DNA of 64,000 bases from Sorghum bicolor. Its lineage: Eukaryota > Streptophyta > Magnoliopsida > Poales > Poaceae. Position numbers and translations under genes: made by a program. Where the stretch lies: assembly GCF_000003195.3 (NCBI RefSeq), contig NC_012870.2, positions 12,144,501-12,208,500 on the forward strand. The letters are read 5' to 3'. Below are positions 21,966 to 34,200 of this stretch, in pieces (the stretch's first letter is position 1; the number at the start of each line of letters is the position of its first letter). The notes below the pieces were generated by a model. That model had not been told where the DNA came from. It was given only the letters and a program-made list of their open reading frames with translations, and made no database searches.

Positions 21966-22587
21966 TAGAGCATCTCCAAGGGACTTTGCAGATAAATTTT
22001 GCATTTGATGTTGTTTGCAAAGTCTCAAACTCATTTGCAAAGTCTAAAAATAGTCCAACTCCAAGGGACTTTGCATTTAGACTTGGCAAACCCAAAGTAT
22101 GGATCCCACCCCTGAATTTTTTTTCACCGATCGCGCCTGCGCGTTTTTTCCCTTCGCGCCATTTTGACGTACGTCGTGCGTGCCAGTCGCCGCCCAGGCC
22201 AGGTTGCCGCCAGTTGCCGCCCAGCCCAGGTCTTCGCGCCAGTCACCGCCCAGTCCAGGCCGCATTCGTCGTTCGTCGCCGTCGTCGTTCGCGTCAGTTC
22301 GGTTCCGTCCACCTCAGTCAGGGCGGGCGCGCGTGGCAGGGAGGGCGGACGGGCGTAGAGAAATCGCGCGGGGTGGGGAGTCGGGGGGACGGAGTCCGAC
22401 GTGGAAGGTCGAAATTGTAGATGCAAAGTGGTGGGAAGGTTTGCATATATGCAAAGCCTGAACCTCTATTTGTAAAGTTAACCAAATTGCAAACCTTATT
22501 TGCAAAACCATTAGAGGGGTATTTTCTACTCTTTTTTGCAAATAAGGCAATGCAAAGTTTGTTTGCAAAGCCCTTAGAGATGCTCTA
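21966..22587. mobile_element. TA-flanked (mariner-like) non-autonomous element with a GC-rich core
   Basis: The left terminus TA-GAGCATCTCCAAGGGAC faces CCTTAGAGATGCTC-TA at the right. TTTGCAAA-type words are repeated throughout both arms. A TA on each side fits a Tc1/mariner-type target. The core at 22124-22420 is strikingly GC-rich (CGCC/GCCGCC words) compared with the AT-rich arms and may be captured DNA. Its open frames do not resemble known proteins. Confidence 0.6.
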
Positions 22588-22872
22588 ATGAAATGAGATG
22601 AGGAAGGGTACCAATGAGATCCAGCATTCCGTGCCTTCCGGCCCTCTTTGTGGTCATGGGCTTATTGGCTTTTGACTGTTCTCCACGGGCCAGCAGCGAG
22701 TAAAGCAGGCAGCAATCACATTTCCTTTCCGCTGGGTTGTTTATCCATCCTGCTGCGTTCCTTTACAAAAGCCCGGCAAAGTTGCCAAGCAGGCCCACCC
22801 CACTCACAGCAACCTTTTTTCTAGTCTTTTGCTTTCCTTCTGATGTCTCAACATGTGCCTGCCTCTTGCTTT

Positions 22873-23070
22873 GGCCTTGTTTAGTTTCCAAAATTTTTAA
22901 GATATACATAGAGTGTTAAATATAAATAAAAAATAATTATATAGTTTATTTGTAATTTATGAGATGGTTTTTTTGAATCTAGTCAGTCTATGATTATTAG
23001 ATAATAATTACTAAATACAAACAAAAGTGCGTAGCCAAATCTAAAAAATTTCATGAACTAAAACAAGGCC
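22873..23070. mobile_element. Tourist-like MITE (GGCCTTGTTTAGTT family), copy 3
   Basis: Ends GGCCTTGTTTAGTTTCC and GAACTAAAACAAGGCC, with a TTT target duplication at 22870-22872 and 23071-23073. At 198 bp it is internally shortened. Confidence 0.8.
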
Positions 23071-24735
23071 TTTTTTGGTCGCTCCATGTCTTTGGATTTC
23101 TATCCCTACGTTTCTTTCCTTTTGCAATACGTATATTAGACCAAAAAAACTTCTCTCGCTTCCGTATACAATTTAAACGCAAACGCTCACATACATTGCA
23201 TATATACTTTGTATGGTCACATATGAGAGATAGAGACCGGGCTTGCATATATCTTCAAAGTTAGTTCAAACAACATATGCATCACACGCATGTAACTTCG
23301 CTACCAATAATGGCCATATTATTATCCTAAAAAATGGCCATATTTTCTACCATAACTAGTTAAAAAAGTGTAGGCATCCAATGTGAGTACTAGGAGATTG
23401 GAATAGATAGACATGTTTCACCACAGGTGCATATATAGCTGACCTAACAAATAATGGACAGTCTTTTTTTTCCATGCCGTGGATTCCATGGATGCCGTGC
23501 TTATTGGGCTACCTATCCATAGCCATATCTATCCCGGGCCACTATCACTGGGAAAGGACGACGTTAATCATTGGAAGTTTGGAACGGAACCATAGATTCG
23601 TGTCCACCGTGACTAGTGTGGTCGCATGAATTTATCAAGCTGTGTGTACTCCCTCCGCGGAGTACAACTCTACAAGTGCATGGATTTACATGCTAATGCG
23701 TGATATACATACGAGATATGGCATGATGGTCAAGTAAAATTACTGGAAAGTCGAGAGCGAATTTAGACCTATGTGTGTAAAGTTATGGTAATTAACGCTG
23801 AAGAAAATCTGTATCATGAAATAGAGTTTATTCTAATGGCCTTAATGAAGCTAGATCCGACCCTTGAAGGATTAGTGTTTGGAGGTTATATTTATTTCTT
23901 ACATTATTTTAAGTAAAATCATTACTATTTGATATAGTATATACAAGCATTTAAAAATTGTACCTGAATATAAGAGATTCTAGAGATAGAAAATAGCTAG
24001 TTTTATACTAAATATTTGCTATTTATCAACCAATCATCATTAATCATATTGATGATAACATCTAATTTGGAAATAAAATAAGGGTCATGCTTATTTTGTG
24101 TTCTCTAAAAAGTTGGTAGTTTTATGATCTGAACCATTAAAAGCAACATCAAATCATGCTTGTGAGAGAAGATACATTGACTGCATACCATATCCATTTT
24201 CGGGTGCAAAATGATTTCCATCTCATTCTATCAACAGAGGTAATTTTGATACCAATGGGTTTCCTTTCTTTTTTTAAAAAAAAAAAAACTGCAGCAGTGT
24301 CTATAAGGAGGCAGACACTTTGGAAGCCGAACACGCTGACGTGTAATCGGTGCAACGGCCTCCACCAAACGTCCAAACCCACCACCAAGTCACGAACTCC
24401 GCCGGCCCCTTTTGCCCCGTCACCGTTACAGTCACCGCACCCACCATACAGGGGGGTAGGCTCACCGCCTCAACCTCCCCGCCTGCGACTGCGAGCTCGA
24501 AGCAGCCCGACAAGGCAAGAGAAGAAGCCAACAACACAGCACAGCGCGAAGAAGAGGCAACCAACGACTTACCGGACGGTGCCCGCACACACCCCCACGA
24601 ACCCCACTTCCTCCTCTTCCTCTCGGTCCTGTCCTGTGGCGATATCCATCAGACAGGGACGAAGCAGAGCAGGCGAAGCAAGCGAAAGCCACGACCGCCG
24701 CGCGAAAGCGAAAGGCGGAGGAGCACAGGGAGGAG
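23071..24735. other. Intergenic region and promoter/5' leader of the choline transporter-like gene
   Basis: AT-rich and gene-free to about 24290, then GC- and CA-rich from 24340. The last part is probably promoter and 5' leader. No TATA box is obvious. Confidence 0.4.
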
Positions 24736-24756
24736 ATGAGGAGACGAGACCACTAG
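24736..24756 (+). other. Short upstream ORF before the choline transporter-like start
   Basis: An ATG at 24736 opens a six-codon frame ended by TAG, 75 bp ahead of the main start. If it lies in the transcript it could lower translation of the main frame; the transcription start is not known. Confidence 0.35.
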
Positions 24757-24830
24757 GCTAGACTAAAGCAAAGCCGCGGACACTAGAGACAGAGAGACAC
24801 GCACAGGGAAAAGGCGCGTGGGGCGGCCGG

Positions 24831-27800
24831 ATGGCGAGGCAGGGCGGCGCCGGCGGCGAGATCACGGCGGCTTTCTCAGGCGGCGGTGGCATTGCCGGGA
24901 CTTCCACGGCCCGCACGACGCCGGTGGCGAGCCCGTACCAGGTGACGGACGCGCTCCATCTTCTCCCCCTTCCCTCCACTTCTTCCTCTGCCTGTGTGCA
25001 ACTGAAACTGACGGTGGTAACTGAAATTGTACGCGGTGAGGTGGGTGAAACAGAAATTCACCACTCAAGTGGTTGGGGGTTGGGTGGCATGTTTGAGATT
25101 GCAACGATGCGACCCCGTGGCTTCGTTGGGCTTCCACGTAGTTACAATTTTGGGTCGAATTGAATCATTTGGTGACAGGCGCACTTGGTACGGTAGCGCA
25201 GACACGGCTAGCTGTTTGGCGTTTGGGTAGAAATTTTGAAACCACCAGGTAGGATTGCAGTTGGTTAAGCCTTTAATGGTGCATGGTTGTTGAGTGACCG
25301 TGCAGTAGCGTGCATGTATAGCTGGCCATTCAGTGCTTGTAGTGCAATTAGGGGGGAGCATGAGATACCTCCATGCAGTTGAAGTTGAAATACTGCTGCA
25401 GTGCTGCAAGCCGTTTTAATGCTGATTGTCATCATCAAGCAGTAGTTCAGTAATGGAAGGATATTAGATAGTAGTCCAATTGTGGAAACATGGGAGACTC
25501 CAAGATAATTGAAGTCAAACAGTCTGTGTTGTAATGGTAATATATATTTTAATACATCTAAAAATACATGTTAGTTTTGGTTGTTATTGTTCCTGTTATT
25601 CCCTTCGGATGTGCATGCTATTGCCTAATCGCCCATCATGACCATTGCATGTTTATGCAGTGTTACTGTGATAGAATTGCTTATATCCTCATAATGCAAT
25701 GACTCGTGGTACTTGCTAATCTACCTTCAAATTGCAGCCTGAACGACTAAATGTATTTTAACCCAACAAACAGTGTTTTACCATCCCATTCTAGTTAGCT
25801 TAACCGACCTGTGGTGGCTTCAATGTACGACAAATTAAAAATAGCATCCGAGCAATTTCATTTTTTTGACAACTATGAGCAATTTCAGTTGTGTTCGTAT
25901 TGGGAATTAGTAATTGTTGCTTATGTTTTTAAAAGAATATTGTATGACTGTATTTTAAGGGGAAATATTGTGGACATTTCACTGATAGAATGGAAGTTCC
26001 CCCCTAGGCATTGCTCCAATATGAAGCCTTCGTTAAGGTTCATTGGCTTTTCCAAAGCAGGTAAACTGATGAAAATGCTTGCCTTCAGGTGAAATTAGTT
26101 AATTTTCTGTTTATCCGATATGCAATAAGACTAACTTTGCCCCACTCCCCCTCCCTCAATAATCTTTTTTACATTAAGCACTATCTTCTGTTCTTCACTA
26201 ACATAACACACGTATGACATTGCTCGATTTTTTTATATACCTTGTGGGTATTGACAAGTCATTGCTTTGGGCATGAGTTTTCTGTTTCATAGTTCACATC
26301 CATTTATTATATTTGTGTTATGGCTTTAAGCACAGTATAATGCTACAGTAGCACTCTTATATGTCTTAAATTGAACAAAAGCTAACAACTAATGATGTAG
26401 TTTAGATGTTACTGAGTTTGCTTAGTTAAAGGACTCAGAATTCTATTGCTTTGCCTATTGACTTGAGCTTGTCAGAAATGAAAGAGCACATTTCCTGTTA
26501 CTGATTTTTCGTGTTTTCTGATTGAATTGGCTTCACTTTACTAACATTCCAAATCTTCCTCAGGCGGCGGTTGAAATTGAAGAGCAAATTTATTCTCCAG
26601 CATTTGGCAACATTGAGGTCCAGGATAGTCGTGGTTGCTGCAGTGGTTTCACAGGCAGAGTAACAAAGTTGCTGTTCATCTTTCATCTGCTTGCTTTCAT
26701 TGCCCTCACAGCATTCCTAGGCGTCCAGGCCTCTTCCCACCAGAACCCTGCCTACAAGCCCTTCTCCAACTTCATTCCTCTGGTATCCTCTGTCATAGTA
26801 TCCACAATTGCTGCCTGCTTCTGGGTTATCCTTGCTGTCACAAACCCTCCAAAAGCCATCAAGACCTCTCTCTGGGCTGCCCCTGTTTCTGCACTTGCTT
26901 GTGATGTAGTCATACTTCTAGTTGGTAATACTGCTGCACTTGGTATAGGAGCGCTCGTAGTTGTATTTGCAATCGCAGCAGGATTATACAGTTGTTGGGC
27001 CACTGGTCCACGTCTTAAGCATGCCTCTGATATGCTTTCTGTTTCTGTCATCGGAGCACATTTACCGCCTACTACTTCATGCCTTGTTGTCTATGTCCTT
27101 CTTGCAACGTTTGGGTATATGGCCTTCTGGACAGTTGCCATCAGCTGCATTGCTGCTGCAGAAGGGCACTTCATGAACTACCGGATGGCTTATGTGGCAG
27201 CACTTCTAGTGAGCATGGCATGGACCATGCAGGTACTGCGCTACATTGTCTATGTGGCAGTGGCAAAACTGGCACATGGACGTCTCATCTATGGGATTCG
27301 CATCCCGGGTGGTGCTGTGGATGCATTGTGTGACACGATATTTGGACCAGCCTTTGGGGACATATGCATGGGTGCAATGGCTGTGCCGGTGAACTCAGCA
27401 GTGCGGGGATTTGCTCGAGCAATGAAAACGGCAACTGGGGGCAATGACGAGTTCATTTTCTCAGGACAGGGCTGCTGCTTTACTGTATCAGAGAAGATGC
27501 TGGGACGTGCTAACCGTTGGGGTTTTGTGCACGTGGGGGCGCGGGGGAAAGCATTCTGTGTGGCTTCGCGGGATGTGTGGTCACTTTTTGTTCTCCGTGG
27601 TGTAGCAGAGCTTGTTGATTCAGACCTCACTGGTTCATTCTGCTTCCTTTCTTCGGTTACATCAGGCGCATTGGCCTCACTGGTTTCTGGATCATGGGCA
27701 CTAGCCATGGATAAAGATCAGAAGAAACTAGCTTTGCCCATATCCATCTATGCATTCCTAGTCGGTTATTATATGGTATTGCACTCAATCTTACTTCCAT

Positions 27801-28419
27801 TTTTCTCTGTGTTTATCAGTACTAGTGCAACCCGATTGAACTAGCTATGTACTTTTGTCTAAAAGCAGCATATATCTGCTTATTTCAACATTTGTATGCC
27901 ACACCATGATTTTAATAAGTTTTAGTTGATACCATCCTAAGGCTTGCATATTATAGTGTGCATGGGAAACTATAAATTAGTAACCAACAAGCAACCTCCT
28001 AGAAATTTTGAATTTTATATTGCTTTAGGGTCTCCACCCTATTGTTCTAGATTCTTCTGCTATGAGGCAATCAGGGTTACATGAAAATGATATATCATTA
28101 TCTTCCACACACAAAAAAGTCGAATAGATACTGTTATCTATGCACTTGCTTTCATAGATTACCCAGTGTAGATGTTGTTTTGCTGTTTGTACACCCTTTG
28201 TTTCTGATTTTGTTTTCTTCCTTTTTGTGGCAGTGCCGGATGATGATCGCGTGGCCACAAGCATGTGTGGCTGCATACCATGTCGCGTATGCAGAGAACC
28301 CGCAGAACCCTCAGCTGGGCACGCTGATACCAGAACATCTGCACGAGCTCGAAGCAATGGCGGCAGATCAAGATCGTCCCAGAGTTATCCATTCTTCTGA
28401 CGACATCGACAATTCATAG
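24831..28419 (+). CDS. Choline transporter-like protein (SLC44/PNS1 family)
   Basis: Three exons: 24831-24941, 26564-27775 and 28234-28419, joined by GT-AG introns at codon boundaries, giving 502 residues. The family comprises multi-pass membrane proteins; animal members carry choline, while the plant role is less certain. Exon 1 encodes a Gly/Ala/Thr-rich hydrophilic N-terminus. Exon 2 holds most of the roughly ten membrane segments (for example LLFIFHLLAFIALTAFL and LVSSVIVSTIAACFWVILAV) and the family signature region (IPGGAVDALCDTIFG, FGDICMGAMAVPV, GFARAMKT). Exon 3 encodes the last segment, PQACVAAYHVAYAENP, and a soluble acidic tail ending in DDIDNS. Reading through the second intron gives an alternative end at 27844 that would lose the conserved AENP region, so the spliced form is preferred. 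It may sit in plasma or endomembranes. Confidence 0.92.
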
Positions 28420-28824
28420 ATTCTTCCATTCTTTCAGTCATTTCCCCCCTGGTCCCTAGAGGGTAGACACCTCGGCTGCAGACAGATGCATGCTGATGGT
28501 TGAGGACTGCTGCTAGGCTGCTGGCTGGTGCAGATGATAGTGTGTGCTTAGTTCTGTAGATATTGGTCAAGTGGACAACTGGGGAAAAAAAGTGGTTAGA
28601 ATCCAGACAAAAAGCTCATAGAAGTACAGAGTTTAGTAAATCAAACAAAAATGCAGAATTAGATCATTGTTTCAGATTCTCCCGGAGGCGCGCGTGTTCT
28701 TGTCGTCGCACTGACACTGAGGTCCCTGTGCTTGTGCCTTTTGCTCTGACGGAGGTGGCTCTGGTATGGCCAGGAAATGGAAAACCATTCTGTGCTTGGT
28801 AATAAAAAAAAAAAGTGGGAAAGC

Positions 28825-28838
28825 AAAAGAAAAAAAAA
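28825..28838 (-). terminator. RNA polymerase III terminator of the tRNA gene
   Basis: Directly after the tRNA 3' end the minus strand reads nine T, one C and four T, a strong Pol III stop. Confidence 0.85.
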
Positions 28839-28911
28839 TTCCGTTGCCGGGACTCGAACCCGGGTCTCTCGGGTGAGAGCCGAGTATCCTAACCAGCTAG
28901 ACTACAACGGA
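28839..28911 (-). tRNA. tRNA-Glu (CTC)
   Basis: Seventy-three bases fold as a standard tRNA. The acceptor stem TCCGTTG/CAACGGA pairs fully with discriminator A. The anticodon loop CTCTCAC gives anticodon CTC (codon GAG). The T arm GGGTTCGAGTCCC contains the internal B box, and the D-arm TAGTCTAGCTGG fits an A box. There is no intron and no mismatch, so the gene is probably active. It lies about 420 bp beyond the end of the choline transporter-like gene, on the opposite strand. Confidence 0.97.
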
Positions 28912-29074
28912 AGTTGCCCAAGGATCGATACTAAAATTTAAATCAGATGCAGAAAGATTTTAGCAGAATCTGCATCCGTACATCTCATTGTTTGGGCGAG
29001 TTTGTCGGGGCTCCGGCTTAACCTACGTCCTGTACTGTAGCAGCGCTGTTTATAGAAATTAGAAAATTGATTTT

Positions 29075-29316
29075 GGTCTTGTTTAGTTCCCAAAAGATTT
29101 TGCAAATTTTTGAGATTTCCCGTTACATCGAATCTTTAGACACATGCATGAAGTATTAAATATAGACAAAAATAAAAACTAATTACACAATTTGGTCGAA
29201 ATTGACGAGACGAATCTTTTGAGCCTAGTTAGTCCATGATTGAACAATATTTGTCAAATACAAACGAAAAAGCTATAGTGTCGATTTTGCAAAATATTTT
29301 GGAACTAAACAAGGCC
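29075..29316. mobile_element. Tourist-like MITE (GGCCTTGTTTAGTT family), copy 4
   Basis: A 242-bp copy beginning GGTCTTGTTTAGTTCCC and ending GGAACTAAACAAGGCC, flanked by TTT on both sides (29072-29074 and 29317-29319). The length equals that of copy 2. Confidence 0.88.
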
Positions 29317-29590
29317 TTTCTCTCTCTCTGAGAAAAATAATCTTGGAACTAAAACAAATCATAATTTATAGCTTCATTCTCTGGTAGCGAGAAGCCTGAG
29401 CCTAAGAAGCCTGCCAAACACGCACTTAACCGCGCACTCATACGGTTGGATGCGGCCAGGCCGAACCCAACACCAGCGCACAAATGCAAGAACCACCGGC
29501 AAAAGGCCCTATGACCCTTTTTCCCGTACGGCAGATCCACCGTGTGGGACCCTTTGAAACCTTCTATCCTACTACTAGTAGATATACAGT

Positions 29591-30970
29591 GGGCAATTTA
29601 AATATTTGCCCCCTTACGGATGACTCCTCTTTACTTGTCCCTTTTATAAGTGCAATTAAAGATTTGCCTCAGGAATCTCTTCGGTTCTATAGATTTGTCC
29701 ATTTTACCTACGTGGCAGTCTCACTCATCACGTCAGGTTGGATTGGCTACAGGAAAAGACTACATTACCCCTCCCCTTATCTGTATGGTGCGCGTGCTAA
29801 ACCATGGCCTGCGGCTGTTTGCATATATATAGCTCTGACCACTGAGACTGATGAGTTCATTGCGGGCTGCAGCATCTATGAAAGTTTTTAAATCGAATAT
29901 AGTTTCTGAATTCACTCCACTAAATAATACCACATCTCAAATAATTTAGACTCATTCTGCAAATTTGTTTATTTATTTGGCATACATGGTTTGCTAGAAA
30001 CTTAGTGCCAGAACACACTACGCCCTGAGTCAAAGTGTTATTCTTAATTTCAGAGAGGTCAGGCACTTTTATATTTTTTCAGATATATATTAAAAATATT
30101 AATATTTATGATACATAATTAATATCATTAGATAAATTATTTAATATATTTTTATAATACAACTTATTTAGAAATATGAATGTTACTAATATATTTTTTA
30201 CAAACCATGGCCGGTGAGTTCAGAACCATGGTGCGTCGGCGGCCGGTGCTCATGCTCGCGAGCCCGACCCCAACCATGGCCACGCAGGAGCTCTAGCCAG
30301 GCCCTCTCCCTGACGTCGACGCCTGACGCGCAGCCGTTTGCGCCTCGCCACTGCTTCTGCTCGCGAGCCCGGCCGCCAGCTGCAGACCTTCGCGCTCGCC
30401 AGCCGAGCCTCCTGCCATGGCTGTGCAGAAGCTCCGGCCAGGCCTCTCCTCGATGCTAGCAGGTCGCCCACGGCCACTCGTGCATTGCCACCGGAGCAGC
30501 TGCTCCTGCTCGCGAGCTCGGTCGCCTGCTGCAGCTGCTCGCGTTCGCAAGTTGCTCACAGGTGCACGACCATGGAGCTCCCGCACGCGCAGCCTCCTGC
30601 AAGCCGCTTGCACGCGCACGGCCATGAACCTCCCGCACGCGTGGCTCCTGCAAGCTGCTTGCACATGCACGGCCATGGAGCTCCCGCACGCGGCAACCTG
30701 CACACCGGAGGGACACGGCCAGAGACATGGCTGGCGTTGGGGAGCTAGGAGCTGCTATGTCTCTAGGAGAGAGCAAAAACAGAGGGAGGGGTACTGCAAG
30801 TCTTTTCCTATACCCCATCTAAGCTAACATGCTGATTTGGACTGCTAAAGAGGTAAAATGGGTAAATATATAACACTGAGTAGATACTTGGGGCAAATCT
30901 TTAATTGCATTTATAAGAGGGGCAAGTGAAGAGGAGCCATCCGTAAGAGGGGCAAATATTTAAATTGCCC
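29591..30970. mobile_element. Mutator-like element with GC-rich interior, possible gene-capture element
   Basis: Terminal inverted repeats of about 75-80 bp: the left GGGCAATTTAAATATTTGCC, CTTACGGATG and GCAATTAAAGATTTGCC blocks recur inverted at 30888-30970. Flanks ATATACAGT (29582-29590) and ATATACAGA (30971-30979) form a 9-bp duplication with one mismatch, the Mutator pattern. The interior 30230-30740 is very GC-rich, with internally repeated CGCACGCG, GCTTGCACGCGCACGGCCATG-like and CTGCTCGCGAGC words, unlike the AT-rich arms. This composition is that of Pack-MULEs, which carry host exons, but no donor gene was recognised. Confidence 0.75.
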
Positions 30971-31286
30971 ATATACAGATCATCTGACACTGACATTTCA
31001 GGCCCAACCACTGATCCTTCACCCTGCGTTTCACGGCATTAATGCTCGAGATCGTGAGTCGTGACGCCGTGAGCCCTGGAAGCTTCGACATTTTCCGAAA
31101 AAAAAGAGGACCCAACCCGGTGACCCCTCAACCCCTTCAATCCGGAAAAGCAAGCAACGGCTCAATTGCTCGGGTCCCCCAAAACCCTCGAGATCTCCGT
31201 TGGTGGTGTGGTGGTGTCCCCTTCCCCTTCGCCTTCGAAGCATCGATCTGAACCCCTCGCCTGCTCGCGGCAGCGGCGTGTCCGAG
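30971..31286. other. Probable promoter and 5' leader of the rhomboid gene
   Basis: GC-rich and purine/pyrimidine-mixed up to the ATG. An upstream ATG at 31042 opens a 69-codon frame of no known family. Confidence 0.4.
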
Positions 31287-34200
31287 ATGCGCCCCAACAT
31301 CATCACAGAGGTGCGATTTCTATTCTTAGTTCCGATTGTCGAGTGGGGTTTCCGGCGGCTTACTTTGGAAGTTTGGATCTGAGGCGCATTCACTTCAAGT
31401 CTGCGGAAATGGTTTTCAATCCCCTCTGTGAGACAGGAGAGATCCGTGTAGAGGCGCTCTGCTAAGGTTGGCGAAATCCGTCTCGATTGGCAGGGTTTGA
31501 GCTGGTCGCTGCGGCCTGCAGGGATTGGGGGTGCAGTTCAAGGCGTGGGGCGGTGTTTTGATTATGGGGTTTATTTGTGACTTGAGGGGATTGGCTATGT
31601 AAATTGAGCTAGGGATGGGGCGGTTTACATGCTTTGAAACAGGCTTCTGCTGTGACATGCGCGCAGATGGTTCGGGCCCCCTGCTGTTGGGTATTAGGTT
31701 GTCACGAAATTGTTTGGACTAGACACTTGAATGGGGCTTATTGTGGTGTACTGGTGTATGTATCCGATAGCACGGAATGGGGCTTATTGTGGTATGTATC
31801 TAGATGAGCATGGGGTTTGTTTTGACACACTATTTAACTTATGGTTATGATGACGTTTTCCATGGATGCAGGCTGGGATTCCAACTAGGTTGAATCAGTG
31901 GTGGAGCAGCATTCCATTCGTTACTTCTGGTGTTGTCTTGATATGTGGAGTGATTTATCTGCTGTGCTTGTTGATTGGCTATGACTCCTATGCGGAGATA
32001 TGCTTCTTGCCGTCTGCGGTAGCATCACATTTTCAAGGTCTGTCTCCTTCTCACACTTCTCCTGGTAACATCACATGTTTCTTCAACATTTTAGAAGGTA
32101 GCAAAAGGAATTTTCCTTTTTCATTGTTTAATATGGCCTTTTGAGACCTTACTTGCACTCTTGTTCTGTGGCAAACTTCAATCGTGTTAAATCCAAGTTA
32201 TACTTGCACCTCTTGATGTTGTGAATAGTCGGTTATCTGCTATTGTCTGGTGTGATATCCTGAGAAATGACGACAAGTTTTTTCCTAATATAAAATCTTC
32301 ACCACTCTAATATTCTGAGCACTGAAGAAGCTCCAAAACTGCTTATACATTTTCCGAACAAACTATTTGATGTACACATGCTTTAGCCATAGTTACTTCC
32401 TATCCGTTCAAATTATCCCAGACTTGCCCTTTTTCTTTGGTATATTTAATTGTCTACCTTGAGCCCCTGACATACTTCATAATTTTTCTTCAGTGTACAG
32501 GTTCTACACATCTGTTCTCTTTCATGGTTCTTTGCTTCATGTGCTATTCAACATGCTTGCCTTGGTACCCTTGGGCACTGAGTTGGAGAGGATTATGGGA
32601 TCAGTCCGCCTCTTATTCTTGATGTTCCTTCTTGCAACAACAAATGCAATTCTCCATCTCACGATTGCTTTCTTGGTGGCTTACAATCCTCTGTTTCCTG
32701 TTCCAAATCTTGTGAATGAATGCTCCATTGGCTTTTCTGGAGTTATATTCTCAATGATTGTTATTGAAACAAGTCTGAGTGGTGTGCAATCGCGAAGGTG
32801 CGTTTCCTTCTATGGTGATCATATTTGATGACCTATAAAGCTTTTCGCAGATATACGAATGTCTCACAAGAACTTAATATAAACATTTTTTTGTGTAAAA
32901 GTAAAATTTCGTGTACTCAAATTGGCTGTGCTGATTGCTGAGGGATGCTAGGAATTCTTTTGTAATATCGTATGTTTACACATTCAAATAGTCTATACAC
33001 AGCTTGAGTATTGTTTATTATTATTTTATCTATTCCAAGTGGTTACTGAAATCGGAACATTTGCACTATTATAAGGGCACACATCTAGTGGTATTTCATA
33101 TGTGCTGAAGTTATGCAGTTATGGGACAATTTAGTGGGTCTAGAGAAGATGAGAATCCAAAGAGGATTCTCCTACATGCGACTATGAGAGGGAGCCATTC
33201 AGAAAGTTTTCCATTTAATCCTGGTATCGATGCATGCTAACCCTGTGATTCATGTGGGAAGTTATCATGACTACACCTGAACATGAGTTTGCGTTAGATA
33301 TCTTTCCCCACAATAATTGCCAACAAGACCTGTTAGTTCTTGTTATTTTCCAACCTGTATGCTTGATGTATAGTAGCAAGAGCTGATAGTGCCAACAATA
33401 AAAAGAACTATCTAGAATGGTCCAATTTATTTTTTCTCTATTTAGAAAGATTTTTTCCAACTTTCTAAATGATATTAATTGTGTTTCAGTTTTGTGATAT
33501 TAATTTTATATAGTTTGACACCCTTTCTCGTTTTCCAGTGTCTTCGGCCTCTTCAATGTTCCTGCAAAATGGTACTCATTTTTTGCATGTGTTGATGTTA
33601 TTCACTGCTGGTTACTAGATAGTATTGGAGACCCACATCTTATGTAAAAAAACTTAAATGTATACATTGTCAGGTACGCATGGATTTTGCTGGTGCTATT
33701 TCAGTTTCTTGCAAGCAATGTTTCATTGCTGGGGCACCTGTGTGGCATCTTGTCAGGATTTGCATGTTTGTCCCTTGTATCCTTCTTATTTGTTAAGTCT
33801 TCACGAGCTAGATTATGTTTTTTTAATCATATTCCTTGCTGAGCTTATTTATTTGGCACCAGACACTTATGGGCTGTTCAACTACTTGCTTCCTGGGCCA
33901 TCATTTTACTCTAAAATCGAAGGCTTGTCAGCACTTGTAAGTTTTGCTTAAATGCTAAGTTATCCTGACCATACGATCCATCTTCTGTATGAGATGCTTC
34001 TTATATATGTATTTATTGTCTGATGTATTGGATGTCAGTCTGTTTGTGTGAGGCGTCCTGGCTTTATTATGTGCACTGGAGGCACTACTTATGGTCAGCT
34101 TCCTACATACTCTAACACGTCTGCTGCACCGAGGTATTGTTTTCAAATTGATTCTTTTTGATGTAATGCTCATAGAAGTAATATGTTATTCTTTAATTTA

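Noticed and set aside
30214..30827. Overlapping frames of 80-136 codons in the GC-rich block on both strands
   Set aside because: Repetitive, in several frames at once, no recognisable family, and enclosed by Mutator-type inverted repeats.
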